Notes under the pieces: model-generated
What the model was told of the DNA's origin: nothing
The model's database searches: none
Seen by the model: only the letters and a program-made list of their open reading frames with translations
Position numbers and translations under genes: made by a program
Assembly (NCBI GenBank): GCA_900642245.1
Contig: CAAAJI010000003.1
Coordinates: 167,647-231,646, forward strand
DNA length: 64,000 bases
Source: Fragilaria radians
Lineage: Eukaryota > Bacillariophyta > Fragilariophyceae > Fragilariales > Fragilariaceae
Reading direction: 5' to 3'
Shown: positions 54,041 to 64,000 of the stretch, one piece after another
Numbering within the stretch: position 1 is the first letter of the stretch
How the letters are laid out: each line of letters starts with the position of its first letter

Positions 54041-55237
54041 TCAATCGTTTGATAATGTTACCCAACCACCCTTGCTTGATGACTCGTATACAGCCAATGC
54101 TACTGCCACATCCTGCATGGCCTCGCTTACTGATTTTGCTGCTGCTATGCGATCATTTTCTCGCAAAATTCGGGCAATTTCTTTCCACATCGCTCGGAAT
54201 CCTAAGTAGAATGCACCTTGTCGATCTGCCTCAAACATGTCCTTCCCATCAGGATAGTTATCATTGAACAACTTTAGGCCACCACCACCATTGGGATCTA
54301 AGCCAGTACCAGGAATTACGATTTCTCCATCACTTCCAGTGATTCGAAAGAATGGACACATAGAGTGCGCCATGGGTGCTTTGTGGAGCATGTTGCAACT
54401 CAATGTTACAATCAAGGGACCAGAGTCAAGTGGTTGGACTAAGGCCTTGGAGCTCGATTCTGTAGGTTTCATTTGAAGGATTGCATGTGCCAATGTTTCT
54501 CCCTCCATCTCGAGACCTGACTGAATATTTTTCCGAGTAACCCCAACGACACGTTCCACATTCCCACAAAGTTCCCGTAATGGCCGAATCCAGTGCAATC
54601 CACCGTCCAATACAATACCGCCTCCGGCCTTTTCTAAGGAACACCTCCATCCTAGTCCTCCATCAATTTCACTTGTACCACTTGTGAGGTTTGTCCTCAT
54701 GGATTCATAGTAATAGCTAGAGGCAGTTAACACGGTTCCAATTTGTCCTTCACGAAGTAAAGATTTCGCTAATGAGACTTCTTCCCAATAGGGCGATTGC
54801 TCTGCAACAATAAGGTTTCCAAGTGAATTCTTTGCTGCCTCTTGAATTGTTCGGCAACTGGTAAGTGAAGGAGCCAATGGCTTTTCAAGGACAACATGAT
54901 GGCCACTTTCTAATGCTTCCAATGCGACTGATTCATGCAAATAGTGTGGTAGTGCAATGAGAATCACGCATTGATATTTAACCGTAGAATCGCTTTCCTT
55001 TTCATTCCGTAAGAATGATGTCAATGTGTCGAACTCCAAGTTTGGTTTGTCTCCTAAAATTCCGTACTGTGTGCAACATTCTAAAATTACAGACCTTCGC
55101 TTTTCGTTCGGATCACAAACTGCAATCACTTCATATTTATCTCCAGCACCAGCCATCTGCTCGACATGATGGGTCATGATTTGACCACAGCCGACAAGGA
55201 CAACATCGTATCTTGGAATTGGAACTACCGAGCTCAT
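54041..55237 (-). CDS. Gfo/Idh/MocA family oxidoreductase
   Basis: A 398-residue NAD(P)-dependent sugar or polyol dehydrogenase-like protein. The N-terminal Rossmann motif VGCGQI (residues 15-20) is a short GxG form, followed by the cofactor acidic residue at about 42 (CDP). EKP (118-120) is the hallmark that packs near the nicotinamide. In the C-terminal domain GGGIVLDGGLHWIRP carries the DxxxH pair D211 and H215, the usual acid-base residues. Length fits the family (330-400). No targeting signal, so probably cytosolic. The substrate is not determinable. Single exon, ATG 55237. Confidence 0.85.
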   Translation of the reverse strand: MSSVVPIPRYDVVLVGCGQIMTHHVEQMAGAGDKYEVIAVCDPNEKRRSVILECCTQYGILGDKPNLEFDTLTSFLRNEKESDSTVKYQCVILIALPHYLHESVALEALESGHHVVLEKPLAPSLTSCRTIQEAAKNSLGNLIVAEQSPYWEEVSLAKSLLREGQIGTVLTASSYYYESMRTNLTSGTSEIDGGLGWRCSLEKAGGGIVLDGGLHWIRPLRELCGNVERVVGVTRKNIQSGLEMEGETLAHAILQMKPTESSSKALVQPLDSGPLIVTLSCNMLHKAPMAHSMCPFFRITGSDGEIVIPGTGLDPNGGGGLKLFNDNYPDGKDMFEADRQGAFYLGFRAMWKEIARILRENDRIAAAKSVSEAMQDVAVALAVYESSSKGGWVTLSND

Positions 55238-56363
55238 GAGTACGTTTTGGCATCCAACATTATAACGTCACCATGTATTACTGTACCAACCTGTATTCTA
55301 ACACTAGTACTGTATAACCTTTGACATTGCTGCACAAACACAAAGACAGCTACATGTGGCTTAGTTATGCCGCCTCTAGGAAAATCTTAAGAAGAAAAGA
55401 TAACGAAAGGCATCTATACCAGGAGAGAACCTTATCATAAAGTTGGGGTGATTTTCATCTATGGAGACTAGCATTGACTCTTCAATCGCCAAGGGTGTCT
55501 TGAAGTCAATACAACGTATAGCATCAGCGACAATGTTGTTACGTCCAAGACCAACTTCTTCAAGAATGAGGTGCCAAGTCTTGAGCTTTTAACCTTGTAT
55601 AGTAATTGCAGAGCAATGTCAAATTATTAATGAATTATGCTATGCTAGTTTTTCAGCATGTAAGATGTATCTTTGATAACATTCCAAATAAAATTTTGTT
55701 GTGACGTGAAGGATTGTTGACATGATTTTCCTTATTCCATTTTGAGGTAAGATATAAGTGCACAATACATCATCATGTCATATGCAGAATATGGTTGATA
55801 CCATTGCTTTATCAAACTAAGAACCCTCCATGGCATTATTGTTATCCACGTTGATACTGCACACCTATTCATTAAGTGAATTAGAATCTTTTTTTGATAG
55901 AGGAGAAATGAATGAAAGATAACTTCTAGTATGTCATACCAAGTAAATCTAATTCAAAAGCTCATAAGGAATATTATGTTGCACAGTATACAGCCATCGG
56001 TAAGCTAGTTAAAAGCCCCACAACATCCCACATTAGCGCCCCTGTGTGTAAATTGTTATATAGCCCAAATTTAGGTGAGAGAAATTCCATCCTTTTAAGA
56101 AAGGAAGCTTTAAATTCATGGGCTAAACCTCATCCAGTAAGATTGTACTATATCAAGATAAAACTCTTGCCGTATTTGGTTGTAGGCTTGTAACTTTTGT
56201 GCATGAACATCTTCGCTTCTGTCGAACGAGAATCATGATTGATTTGGTGATACTCTAAGAAAAAATTCATTGCACAGTATGATTCTTCCCGAGTACTACA
56301 AGTAATCAGAGATACCACACTTTTTTACGTGCATTAGTAAAACAACTTTCTGACGAACCAACG
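55238..56363. promoter_or_regulatory. Divergent intergenic region of oxidoreductase and ZNF598-like genes
   Basis: A 1.1-kb gap with two divergent starts, so both promoters should be here. No gene or distinctive motif was recognised. Confidence 0.4.
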
Positions 56364-58778
56364 ATGCAATGCCTTGTTTGCTGTACTGAATTGTTGTTCA
56401 ATTGCATTACTCCATGTGCTCACAATGATGTCTGTGGATCATGTCATCTTCGATTACGTCATCTACATCTTGATAAGAAGTGTCCAATGTGTAAACAAGA
56501 GAATGATCAATTGATTGTAGATTATGCAGATGGTTTACGTTATTTTGAAGATTATCCAGTTTGGGGTAATGAGTTGGGATCAAACTTTGTATATCGCGAC
56601 GACGTTGGAATGTTTTTCCCGAAAGAATATTATGAATCTGAAATCATCCAACTATTCAATTATCATTGTGGTATATGCAAGTCCTATCAAGGCTTGAATA
56701 CTGAGAACGAAAAGACTACGGAGGATAAACGCACATCAAACAATCAACGAAATGATAACAATAATTCTTCCTTACCACTTGCAGGTCTTCAAGATCATTT
56801 ACGAAGAAAGCATCAGAGAACACTGTGCGAACTATGCGTCGAGAATAAGCGAGATTTTGTTGCACTCTTACCTCGCTTCAATGCAAACCAATTGAAGAAT
56901 CATATGGCAAAAGGAGATAGCCTAGAAACAGGATTCAGAGGTCATCCCATGTGCGAGTTCTGCAAGCCCAAGAGATTTTATGATATCACTCATTTGCATA
57001 TACATCTTCAAAAAGATCACTACAAGTGCTTTGTTTGTGAAAAGCAGGGCCTGTTTGATCAATACTTCCGAGATTATGATGCTCTGGAAAAACATTTTGA
57101 TCGTAAGCATTACCTCTGTCAAGATCCTCAGTGTAGAGCCGCTCATTTTGTTGTATTTGAGAATGAGATAGATTTGAGAGCTCACGAAATCGATGTCCAT
57201 GGAAGATCGTCAACGGGGTCTACAAAGATAAAACTAGAGTTTAGAGTGCGCCGAGAGGGATACTCAGGAGCCGGATATGAAAATCAAACCGTTCCAACTG
57301 ATGATGATTTTCAATTTGGGGTAGACGGTGAAGCCTTTGTTCCTGAGGGTCTTCCTCAGTCTTCTCAGGGTATCAACGAAGAGACTAGTCATCCTCAGCA
57401 TTATCAGCGCACAAGTGAACTAAGGGCACAAGCAGCGTCCATTCGAGCAGCCCTACAAATAAACTCGGAGGATGAAGCGTTCCCTTCTCTTGGAAGTAGT
57501 AATACTTCCGATTCCCTTCGAATGGGTTGGGCGGATCCTCAATTGCGAGAACGCCTTACTCGAACAGGTGTTACTGCCGATTCTCCAGAGCAATTTCCCG
57601 CGTTACCTTCAGCTCCAAAAGTATCCAAGAAAGTACAAATTTCCAAGCTACGTCCCAATACTTCTATCTCTAGTCGTTCTAACTCCGTAAGCATGACTGC
57701 CTCGAATGGAAATAATTCGGGAAATTGGGCATCTCAAGCAGCACGTACAGCAGCTCAAGGAACTCAACGTACAATGAATAGTATCAGACCCACTTCAACA
57801 AATACAGGAATCGATATGACATCTCAAAACTTTCCCTCGCTTGCTGCTCCAAGGCAAGTTAGAAGCAGTTACCCGACACAATCTGTCAATCATGGTTCCC
57901 AGCAATTGAAGTATTCCACCTCCGACACCCTCGATTTTCCATCCTTAAGTGGTAAGACGCCAGCACCAGTAAGGCCTACACTAAATTCACAAAGTGCGGC
58001 CAAGAAACAAATCGTTAAAACTCAACAGATACCTACTCAAAATGATTTTCCATCTTTACCCATCAATAATGGGAAGGCCAAAAAAGCATATCCAGTAAAT
58101 CGTATGGCAAAAATCGGTAATAATGGGAAGTCCTTACCTGAACTAAATAATCATAATTTCCCTTTGGCAGCATCCATTGGAAAAGCTGCACCTCGCATTA
58201 TTGAAGATAACAAGCTACCAACAGAAAACAATCTTGTCAGTTTTCCTGCCCTGGCAATTTCTGCAAATACGCAGATTGGGGAAGTAACAATACAAGATAT
58301 GAAAGATTCTCTTGGTCCCGTAAACTACAAAAAGCTTAAACAACTCACAAAGAACTTTGCAGAAGAGAAAATAAATCCATTTGCCTACATTGACGACTCA
58401 GCGATTCTATTTGATAATGGATATGCTGATAGGGACTTCTGGATATTCATACCATCATTGTTGCGTTCATGTCCCAATGAGCTTCGTGCTACTGAAGCCT
58501 TGAGCTACTTGGAGACATGGAAGACTTCTAACCAAGAAAGTGAAATATCACAAGCTGGGAAAAAGGGCCATGGAAGCTTTTCCTCCTATGCAAGTGGATC
58601 AAGCTCGGCTAATGCTGGTGGAGTTTGGTCACAGGGATTTCCGAAAAGCAATTTCCAACAATCCAATAATATTCAGAGTCAGCAAAGTGCAAGAAAAGCA
58701 GATGGTGTCAATCAAAATTCGAAGAAGAAAAACAAGAAACAAGTTCAAGATCTTCGAGCTCTCGCGTACGGTCGATAG
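56364..58778 (+). CDS. ZNF598/Hel2-type RING E3 ubiquitin ligase
   Basis: An 804-residue single-exon protein. N-terminal RING (residues 3-43: CxxC, a CAHNDVCGSC segment, CPMC) followed by several C2H2-type fingers (about 100-280, including CELC, CEFCKP and CFVCEKQG). This RING plus C2H2 series is the layout of ZNF598 and yeast Hel2, ligases that ubiquitinate 40S ribosomal proteins when ribosomes collide. The middle (350-650) is disordered, Ser/Asn/Gln-rich, with seven F-P-S/A/L repeats (FPSLG, FPALP, FPSLA, FPSLS, FPSLP, FPLAA, FPALA), similar to the repeats in the family's C-terminal part. A helical segment (about 655-720) and a basic tail (KKKNKKQ) follow. Expected in the cytoplasm. Confidence 0.85.
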   Translation: MQCLVCCTELLFNCITPCAHNDVCGSCHLRLRHLHLDKKCPMCKQENDQLIVDYADGLRYFEDYPVWGNELGSNFVYRDDVGMFFPKEYYESEIIQLFNYHCGICKSYQGLNTENEKTTEDKRTSNNQRNDNNNSSLPLAGLQDHLRRKHQRTLCELCVENKRDFVALLPRFNANQLKNHMAKGDSLETGFRGHPMCEFCKPKRFYDITHLHIHLQKDHYKCFVCEKQGLFDQYFRDYDALEKHFDRKHYLCQDPQCRAAHFVVFENEIDLRAHEIDVHGRSSTGSTKIKLEFRVRREGYSGAGYENQTVPTDDDFQFGVDGEAFVPEGLPQSSQGINEETSHPQHYQRTSELRAQAASIRAALQINSEDEAFPSLGSSNTSDSLRMGWADPQLRERLTRTGVTADSPEQFPALPSAPKVSKKVQISKLRPNTSISSRSNSVSMTASNGNNSGNWASQAARTAAQGTQRTMNSIRPTSTNTGIDMTSQNFPSLAAPRQVRSSYPTQSVNHGSQQLKYSTSDTLDFPSLSGKTPAPVRPTLNSQSAAKKQIVKTQQIPTQNDFPSLPINNGKAKKAYPVNRMAKIGNNGKSLPELNNHNFPLAASIGKAAPRIIEDNKLPTENNLVSFPALAISANTQIGEVTIQDMKDSLGPVNYKKLKQLTKNFAEEKINPFAYIDDSAILFDNGYADRDFWIFIPSLLRSCPNELRATEALSYLETWKTSNQESEISQAGKKGHGSFSSYASGSSSANAGGVWSQGFPKSNFQQSNNIQSQQSARKADGVNQNSKKKNKKQVQDLRALAYGR

Positions 58779-59740
58779 GAACATCATTGGATTCCATCCT
58801 TTTTACTGACGCCTGAAAGTGTTTCAAGTCAAACGGAATGCCTCATGATAGGTACGAAAGGGATGAAAGGCTTTGATACTTTTGCTTCCACCTTACTGAT
58901 GAACGAAGGTATAATAAGGAGCTAACGCTAAATATTCTAGGTCATCTTTACAAGATTTTTTTCGCAATTCAATGTTGTAAAGACAAAGTCATTTATGATA
59001 TTGTCATCTGAATTTGACTGTTTATGTGAGTTAGATATGCCTTTGCTCAACATGTTTTTCATCATTAAATTAATCATGAGTTAATTCACTCAAATTACAT
59101 ATATACACAATATATCACAATGTACTCTGCCTTGTGCAGTATAGAAGTTCTCTCATCTCTGGAAGCAATGCATTTTATTTATTTATTTCAAGCATTCATG
59201 ATATGTAAATTATTTTTGTGAGAAATAATTTCAACCCAATCATAATGATAAATTCGTCGAAAGTTACCTAGGTATCATTGTGCCAACTCAGATGAATGAC
59301 AAATTTTGAGCAAATATGCCAGTTACAAGGCAATATTGAGTCATCTTGAAGATTGTCTTTCTCATCATCCGTGCATTCAATATAAGGTGTATTGTGAAAT
59401 CACGTAATCATTCCATCGCAATAACTCACAAAGTTTTGGTGGTCTAGTCTTGAGTCCTTTCTGCGACATAAATATGGAGCATGAGGTACGTGATATATTT
59501 CCTTTGTTATGAATACTTCCACTTTAGTGATGCTACTGTGCGAATTTTTCTTTAGTCATGTTGCTATCTTAGAAAGATTCCTGTTGTTGGGCTCTTATCT
59601 TATCGGAGACTATAACGAAGAATAACTGCATTGACTTTTGAGATGTGGTTGTGAAGGATAGTTTAAGTTTTTCTCAGCCTGGACCAATTAATCAATTATC
59701 AGTGTTAACAATTTAACAATATTAGGGTAATGACATAATT
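58779..59740. other. Intergenic, no supported gene
   Basis: About 0.96 kb between convergent genes; AT-rich 3' flanks. No gene, RNA or repeat structure was seen. Confidence 0.5.
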
Positions 59741-60407
59741 CTAGTCGATAACCTTTGATAATGGAATGCCAGGCAGACGTCTGACTTCAAATTCACGTTG
59801 ATAAAAGTCAAAAACAGCTAAGGAACTTGCTGCCAAAGGATAGCAATGCCACAAAAAATGCCATCGAACAAAATCATCACGATGAATTGCAGCTTGCGCC
59901 TTAGTAGACTGGAGAAAAAAGTAAACAGCAAAGATTTGAAGGAGGAAAGCGAAGGCAATCACTTGGTTAGGAACTTTGTTTCCTATGTAAGCAAGCAGTT
60001 TCCCGAGCTCTAGCAATGCTGCCGGAACTGCGATTGCACGATCCAGAACATGAGCTATCGATTCATCTGTCATGTATACATAATCTGCAGTAAAAGACAA
60101 AGGGGCTGGTGAAACCCGGTTATCCACGTGTGTGTAAAAAAAAGTAAATTTCCACAAACGCGAAGCACAACAACGCACCCTGTAAAAATATCATGGTAAA
60201 GGCGAGCGCTCGGTAGGGATAAACACTCTTTCGAGCCCATGATGGTTCGATAAGAAGTAGGACCACTCCATAGAACGCATAATGCCAACTAGACAAGCCA
60301 AACCACCATGGTAGGTTCAAGTTTTCTCCGTAGAAGCTCATCTTGGTCTTAAGAAACCATTGCAGTAGCAGATCCTTCGAATCAGAAAGATCTTGGAAGT
60401 GTGACAT
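59741..60407 (-). CDS. Small multi-pass membrane protein with HxxxH motif
   Basis: Exons 60179-60407 and 59741-60084 (94-base GT-AG intron, phase 1) give 190 residues. At least four hydrophobic segments: about 36-55, 65-77 (shortened by the splice), 100-135 and 155-175. A DESIAH sequence follows the second segment, and a HRDDFVRWHFLWHCYPLAA segment contains an HxxxH pair inside a membrane helix. That pair recalls the metal site of the CREST superfamily (alkaline ceramidases, PAQR receptors, PGAP6), but the full CREST motif set (Ser, Asp and three His over seven helices) is not evident, so it is only a hint. Splicing removes 31 codons of unconserved sequence. Function unknown. Confidence 0.55.
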
Positions 60408-62051
60408 TATTTCAGATAAGCAATTACAAAGATAGAACGAAAAAAACCTGATCCGCTCGACGACCCTGTTGAGGCATTGGATAAATAGTTTCCCTTGTGA
60501 AAGGTGTATGGTGACGCAGTGTTACTTTGTGAGTGTACGTTGACATACGGACCAAACTCGTTGCCTTGAAATTTCACAATTTGGAACCCTTCGCCAAAAA
60601 GTGCAACAATTCATTACTGCGTTCCTACAATTTTGATGTTAAGAATTATACAGTAATTTCTTTCCAGGGAAACCTATCACATCTCTAGAACATATTTTAT
60701 AAATTAACCCATCCATGAAGTGCTTTATTTCTTGTGCCCAATGCATCCATAAATGGTTTGAAGCTTAAGGATCTAGTTTTGTTGGTATATGAGTCTGCCT
60801 TCCTGCGCCACATACATACATCATAAGAAACATTATTCGTATGTGATGCATTATTCTGGATACGCAAATGATTTGATCATGTTAATGATCCAACTACGTT
60901 GCACCAGCATCAACATGTGATTGGAATGACGGGTGAATGAATTCATATTAGATGGAGACTGACTTATTGGAGAGTTCAATTTGGCAAATAGAGTGTTTAT
61001 ATGAATACTCGTTGCATGGTGACATTCTTTTCTATTGCAATTACTTTTTTGTTCTCCCCATTACAATTGTTTCCTTAATATTTCAATCGTTGAAAAATGA
61101 GAAATATCAATGTTTTCGTGTAGCCACATATTGATTTGGGGTATTTAGCGTTTTTGGGAGATATGTACTTCTGGAATTTACAATCCAATTCAGAATAACC
61201 TTTCATCAACAATAGTGGCCTTTTTTTATAAGACCTGCTCTGCTAGCTGCAATATTCTTTACTCCCGTTACTCAAAGTTTCTAGAACATTTTAAATCTTT
61301 GATCACAAGTTAAAGTTGGACACAACATGGCAATGTCATTCATTGTAGTATCTCCCGCTTGGTTGGCATACATGTTGAGAAGAAAAGTAAATATTGATTG
61401 GACCTAAAGTCTTCTTCTGTACCTATGAGGCTTAGTTGGAAATCCCATGCGTATAGGAAGTATGTTTTTATCAAATGCCCAAGAGATAGTACTAAGAATG
61501 AGAATTGCTTCATGAAATATTCCGCCAGAAATTGAGAATGTGAAAGCATGTCCTGTGGTACAAAGTAATGACTATTTTCTAAAGAGCTCTAGAGCCTGTG
61601 TGGAGCAGTAGCTTGAAGTCTATAGTGCTATTCCTCGCCATTGGTTTTTAAGCCTTGTTAAACTTGAAATTACATCCTTTCACCAATCATTTTACTTGCT
61701 GGATTGGCAAATCTATATTGTAAGTTCCATCCAAATATACAAGCGTTTAACATATATATTGCATGGATATATCATTTATTCACTAATTGCCACTTATAGT
61801 AAACACACTTCTATCAAGTATTGATTAGTCCAATATCCTATGTTCATCCAACTTATATGGGTGATGACGTATCGGATTGACTTTCCTATGATAACTTTCA
61901 TTCAATGCCAGGAATCCTTCAAAATGTGAAAGACACGGTTTTTACAAAGAAAACGAAGGTGTAGTAGTAGTGCACCTGTAACAAGTACTTTAGCACTATT
62001 TTTACTCGTAGTTACATTTCCGAATCTAAAGCATCAAGACAACCATCAATC
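60408..62051. promoter_or_regulatory. Divergent intergenic region before DHODH
   Basis: A 1.64-kb AT-rich gap between the membrane-protein gene (minus) and DHODH (plus). It should hold both promoters. Short frames (60952-61134, 61340-61549) were judged chance. Confidence 0.45.
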
Positions 62052-63560
62052 ATGTCGTCATACCTTCGCGCCTTGCGGCAGGCGACCATTCGAACAACAG
62101 TAACAATCACCTCAGTTCTGGTTGTAACAGAAGTTACGACACATTTTCCGTCGCAAGGTAGAGCATCAGAGACCTACCATCGTTTGGTAGACAATACCAT
62201 GACTCCGATACTGAGACAATATCTTAGTCCAGAAACTGCTCATGACATTGCTCTCCTTTGTGCACGCATCGGACTTGCTCCTATCTATAGACCAAGTGCA
62301 CGAGAGCAACAGTTCAATTTGTCTACGACTGTATGTAACATAAAATTCCCAAATCCAATTGGTTTAGCTGCTGGCTTTGATAAGGACGGGTCGGCAATTG
62401 TAGGAATACAAAATATGGGATTTGGGTTTGTGGAAATAGGTTCTGTGACTCCACTTCCACAGCAAGGAAATCCAAAGCCACGAATGTTTCGTTTGCTTCA
62501 AGACAACGCTATTATCAACCGTTATGGATTCAACTCACAAGGCTTCGATAAAGTTCAAAAGAATCTGGATGTCTATCGTAAGCCGTTGGATGAAACTTTG
62601 AGTGATTCAGCGGAGGAGGAAAGCTCGAAAACTCAACCGTTAAAGCGTATTTTACAGGTGATGAGAACTATTTCCAAATATTATACATTTCTACACAAGA
62701 CATTTTTCCCATTACACTTCTATACACCGTCCACAATAGTAGGGGTTAACTTGGGAAAGAATAAGAACTCACAAATCTCCGAAATCGATGATTACTGCCA
62801 TGGAATTAGAACCCTTGGGAAGTACGCTGATTACATAGTCATAAACATCAGCTCTCCAAATACTCCTGGCTTGCGCGACTTGCAAGAATCTACCAAATTG
62901 CACAGCTTAATTGTGGCATGTACTAGGGAACGAAATAAACTGAAACATCGAATCCCTATCCTCATCAAGCTTGCACCTGATTTATCAGATGATGACCTAC
63001 AGGATATAGGTAGGACACTCATGACAGGAGGCAGTCCAATTGTAGATGGGCTTATCATTTGCAATACTACCAACCAGCGTCCGGGAAATCTACTTGACTC
63101 AAACGTCAAAAACGAGACTGGAGGACTTTCGGGTGAGCCCCTGAAAAACAGATCAACTGAATGTATCAAGATTCTGTATGCTACCACAGAAGGAAAGATC
63201 CCAATAATTGGAGTGGGGGGTATTTCGACTGCTCAAGATGTTTTAGAGAAACTGAAAGCAGGTGCCAGCTTAGTGCAGATATACTCTGTTTTGGTTTATG
63301 AGGGCCCTGGTGTTGTCACAAGGTTACGTCATGATCTGGCAGCCCTACTTCAACAAGGAGGATTTCGATCCGTTCAAGATGTTGTAGGTTATGACCACGA
63401 GGAATTGTATTGGAAACGTAAAGAGGTGGAAAGAAAGAAAGAGGAAAATCAATATACGATAGTGATTGACAATATCGATGATAAGGTCATTGATGATGTA
63501 GAACCCACTTCCTTTATGAGTGGTGACAACGAAGAAAATGATATCAGCGAGAAAGCTTAG
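62052..63560 (+). CDS. Dihydroorotate dehydrogenase, class 2 (quinone)
   Basis: A 502-residue enzyme for the fourth step of pyrimidine synthesis, oxidising dihydroorotate to orotate and passing electrons to ubiquinone in the mitochondrial inner membrane. The N-terminus has a basic leader and a hydrophobic helix (about 14-29), as in class 2 enzymes. Then NPIGLAAGFDKDG (FMN site), GFGFVEIGSVTP, NRYGFNSQG and VINISSPNTPGLR with the class-2 catalytic base Ser (S268). Later GGLSGEPLKNRST and IPIIGVGGIS bind FMN phosphate. Residues 178-222, an acidic then hydrophobic stretch, are an insertion relative to typical DHODH, which goes from the NRYGFNS region to GVNLGKN with a shorter link. The C-terminus has an acidic 40-residue tail. 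Single exon. Confidence 0.9.
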   Translation: MSSYLRALRQATIRTTVTITSVLVVTEVTTHFPSQGRASETYHRLVDNTMTPILRQYLSPETAHDIALLCARIGLAPIYRPSAREQQFNLSTTVCNIKFPNPIGLAAGFDKDGSAIVGIQNMGFGFVEIGSVTPLPQQGNPKPRMFRLLQDNAIINRYGFNSQGFDKVQKNLDVYRKPLDETLSDSAEEESSKTQPLKRILQVMRTISKYYTFLHKTFFPLHFYTPSTIVGVNLGKNKNSQISEIDDYCHGIRTLGKYADYIVINISSPNTPGLRDLQESTKLHSLIVACTRERNKLKHRIPILIKLAPDLSDDDLQDIGRTLMTGGSPIVDGLIICNTTNQRPGNLLDSNVKNETGGLSGEPLKNRSTECIKILYATTEGKIPIIGVGGISTAQDVLEKLKAGASLVQIYSVLVYEGPGVVTRLRHDLAALLQQGGFRSVQDVVGYDHEELYWKRKEVERKKEENQYTIVIDNIDDKVIDDVEPTSFMSGDNEENDISEKA

Positions 63561-64000
63561 AATTACTTGCAATGTCTAATCAACTAACCACATAATTCGA
63601 GTAACGTCGTGATATGAGGCATGCATAATTCTCGAATACTCATCATTTGTTCTCTAGAACTTTCCCATGCTACTTTCTAGATTAATCTATTTGGGTGTAA
63701 ATTGGCATTCATTCACATTTCAGATATCCATCATTCCAGTCTTGATTTGAAAAAATCTAGTTCTCCTTGAGTCGCCAATCACTTCCAGTCACTAGTTATG
63801 TCACTCAATCTGACACCCTCCTTTTCACTAATTCCCCTGCACTTCCCACTAAACTTTTCAGAGTATTTCTGAAACAATTGATTCTTCAAGTTCTTGACTG
63901 AAATTTTGACAGCTTTATTGTTTACGTCGCAAACCACTCCACAAAATTTGTTGATTCATTTAATTTTCGCTGCGTATAGCATGCTATGCTAGAATGCTTT
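63561..64000. other. Window end, no supported gene
   Basis: Downstream flank of DHODH up to the window edge. No coding sequence, repeat or RNA signal was seen. Confidence 0.5.

Overview
The window looks like nuclear DNA of a eukaryotic alga, most likely a diatom or a close stramenopile relative. This rests on AT-rich sequence, genes on both strands separated by 0.3-4.5 kb, few and short GT-AG introns (66-123 bases), secreted and membrane proteins typical of these algae (prolyl 4-hydroxylases with ShK domains, plant-like LRR proteins, a hedgehog-type Hint protein), and a carrier protein whose N-terminus resembles a bipartite plastid presequence. The species cannot be named from the sequence. 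Several reading frames open with GTG or TTG; the starts here were moved to the first plausible ATG.

Layout. 1.0-11.3 kb: an SGNH hydrolase, two tandem three-exon prolyl 4-hydroxylases, a CK2-like kinase with a signal peptide, and a TauE/SafE permease. 11.6-14.7 kb (minus strand): an enlarged NDK-like protein and a SYLF-domain protein. 16.0-43.2 kb: the most unusual part, four paralogous type II membrane proteins (A 16062, B 21602 minus, C 27414, D 41245). Each has a short basic cytoplasmic tail, one membrane segment and a roughly 550-residue lumenal part with a predicted alpha/alpha-toroid-like domain. A 1322-residue secreted protein lies between B and C and combines an HEXXH metallopeptidase-like domain with a C-terminal Hint domain and membrane anchor. 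An LRR protein, a CGR1-type nucleolar protein and a bZIP factor lie between C and D. 44.3-51.2 kb: a carrier, a galactokinase-family kinase, a FUT8-like glycosyltransferase and an LDAH-type hydrolase. 54.0-63.6 kb: a Gfo/Idh/MocA oxidoreductase, a ZNF598/Hel2-type ubiquitin ligase, a small multi-pass membrane protein and class 2 dihydroorotate dehydrogenase.

How the genes may work together. Many products enter the secretory pathway or act on sugars or surface proteins: the four toroid paralogs, the fucosyltransferase-like protein, the galactokinase-family kinase, both prolyl hydroxylases, the LRR protein and the Hint-peptidase. A role in cell-surface glycoprotein or wall biology is a reasonable inference but is not shown by the sequence. 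The others (NDK-like, CGR1, ZNF598-like, DHODH, oxidoreductase) are housekeeping functions.

No rRNA, tRNA, CRISPR array or intact mobile element was seen. Repeats include a near-perfect 174-bp tandem duplication upstream of paralog D, a diverged 134-bp duplication and a perfect 18-bp-stem hairpin in a gene-poor stretch at 51-54 kb.
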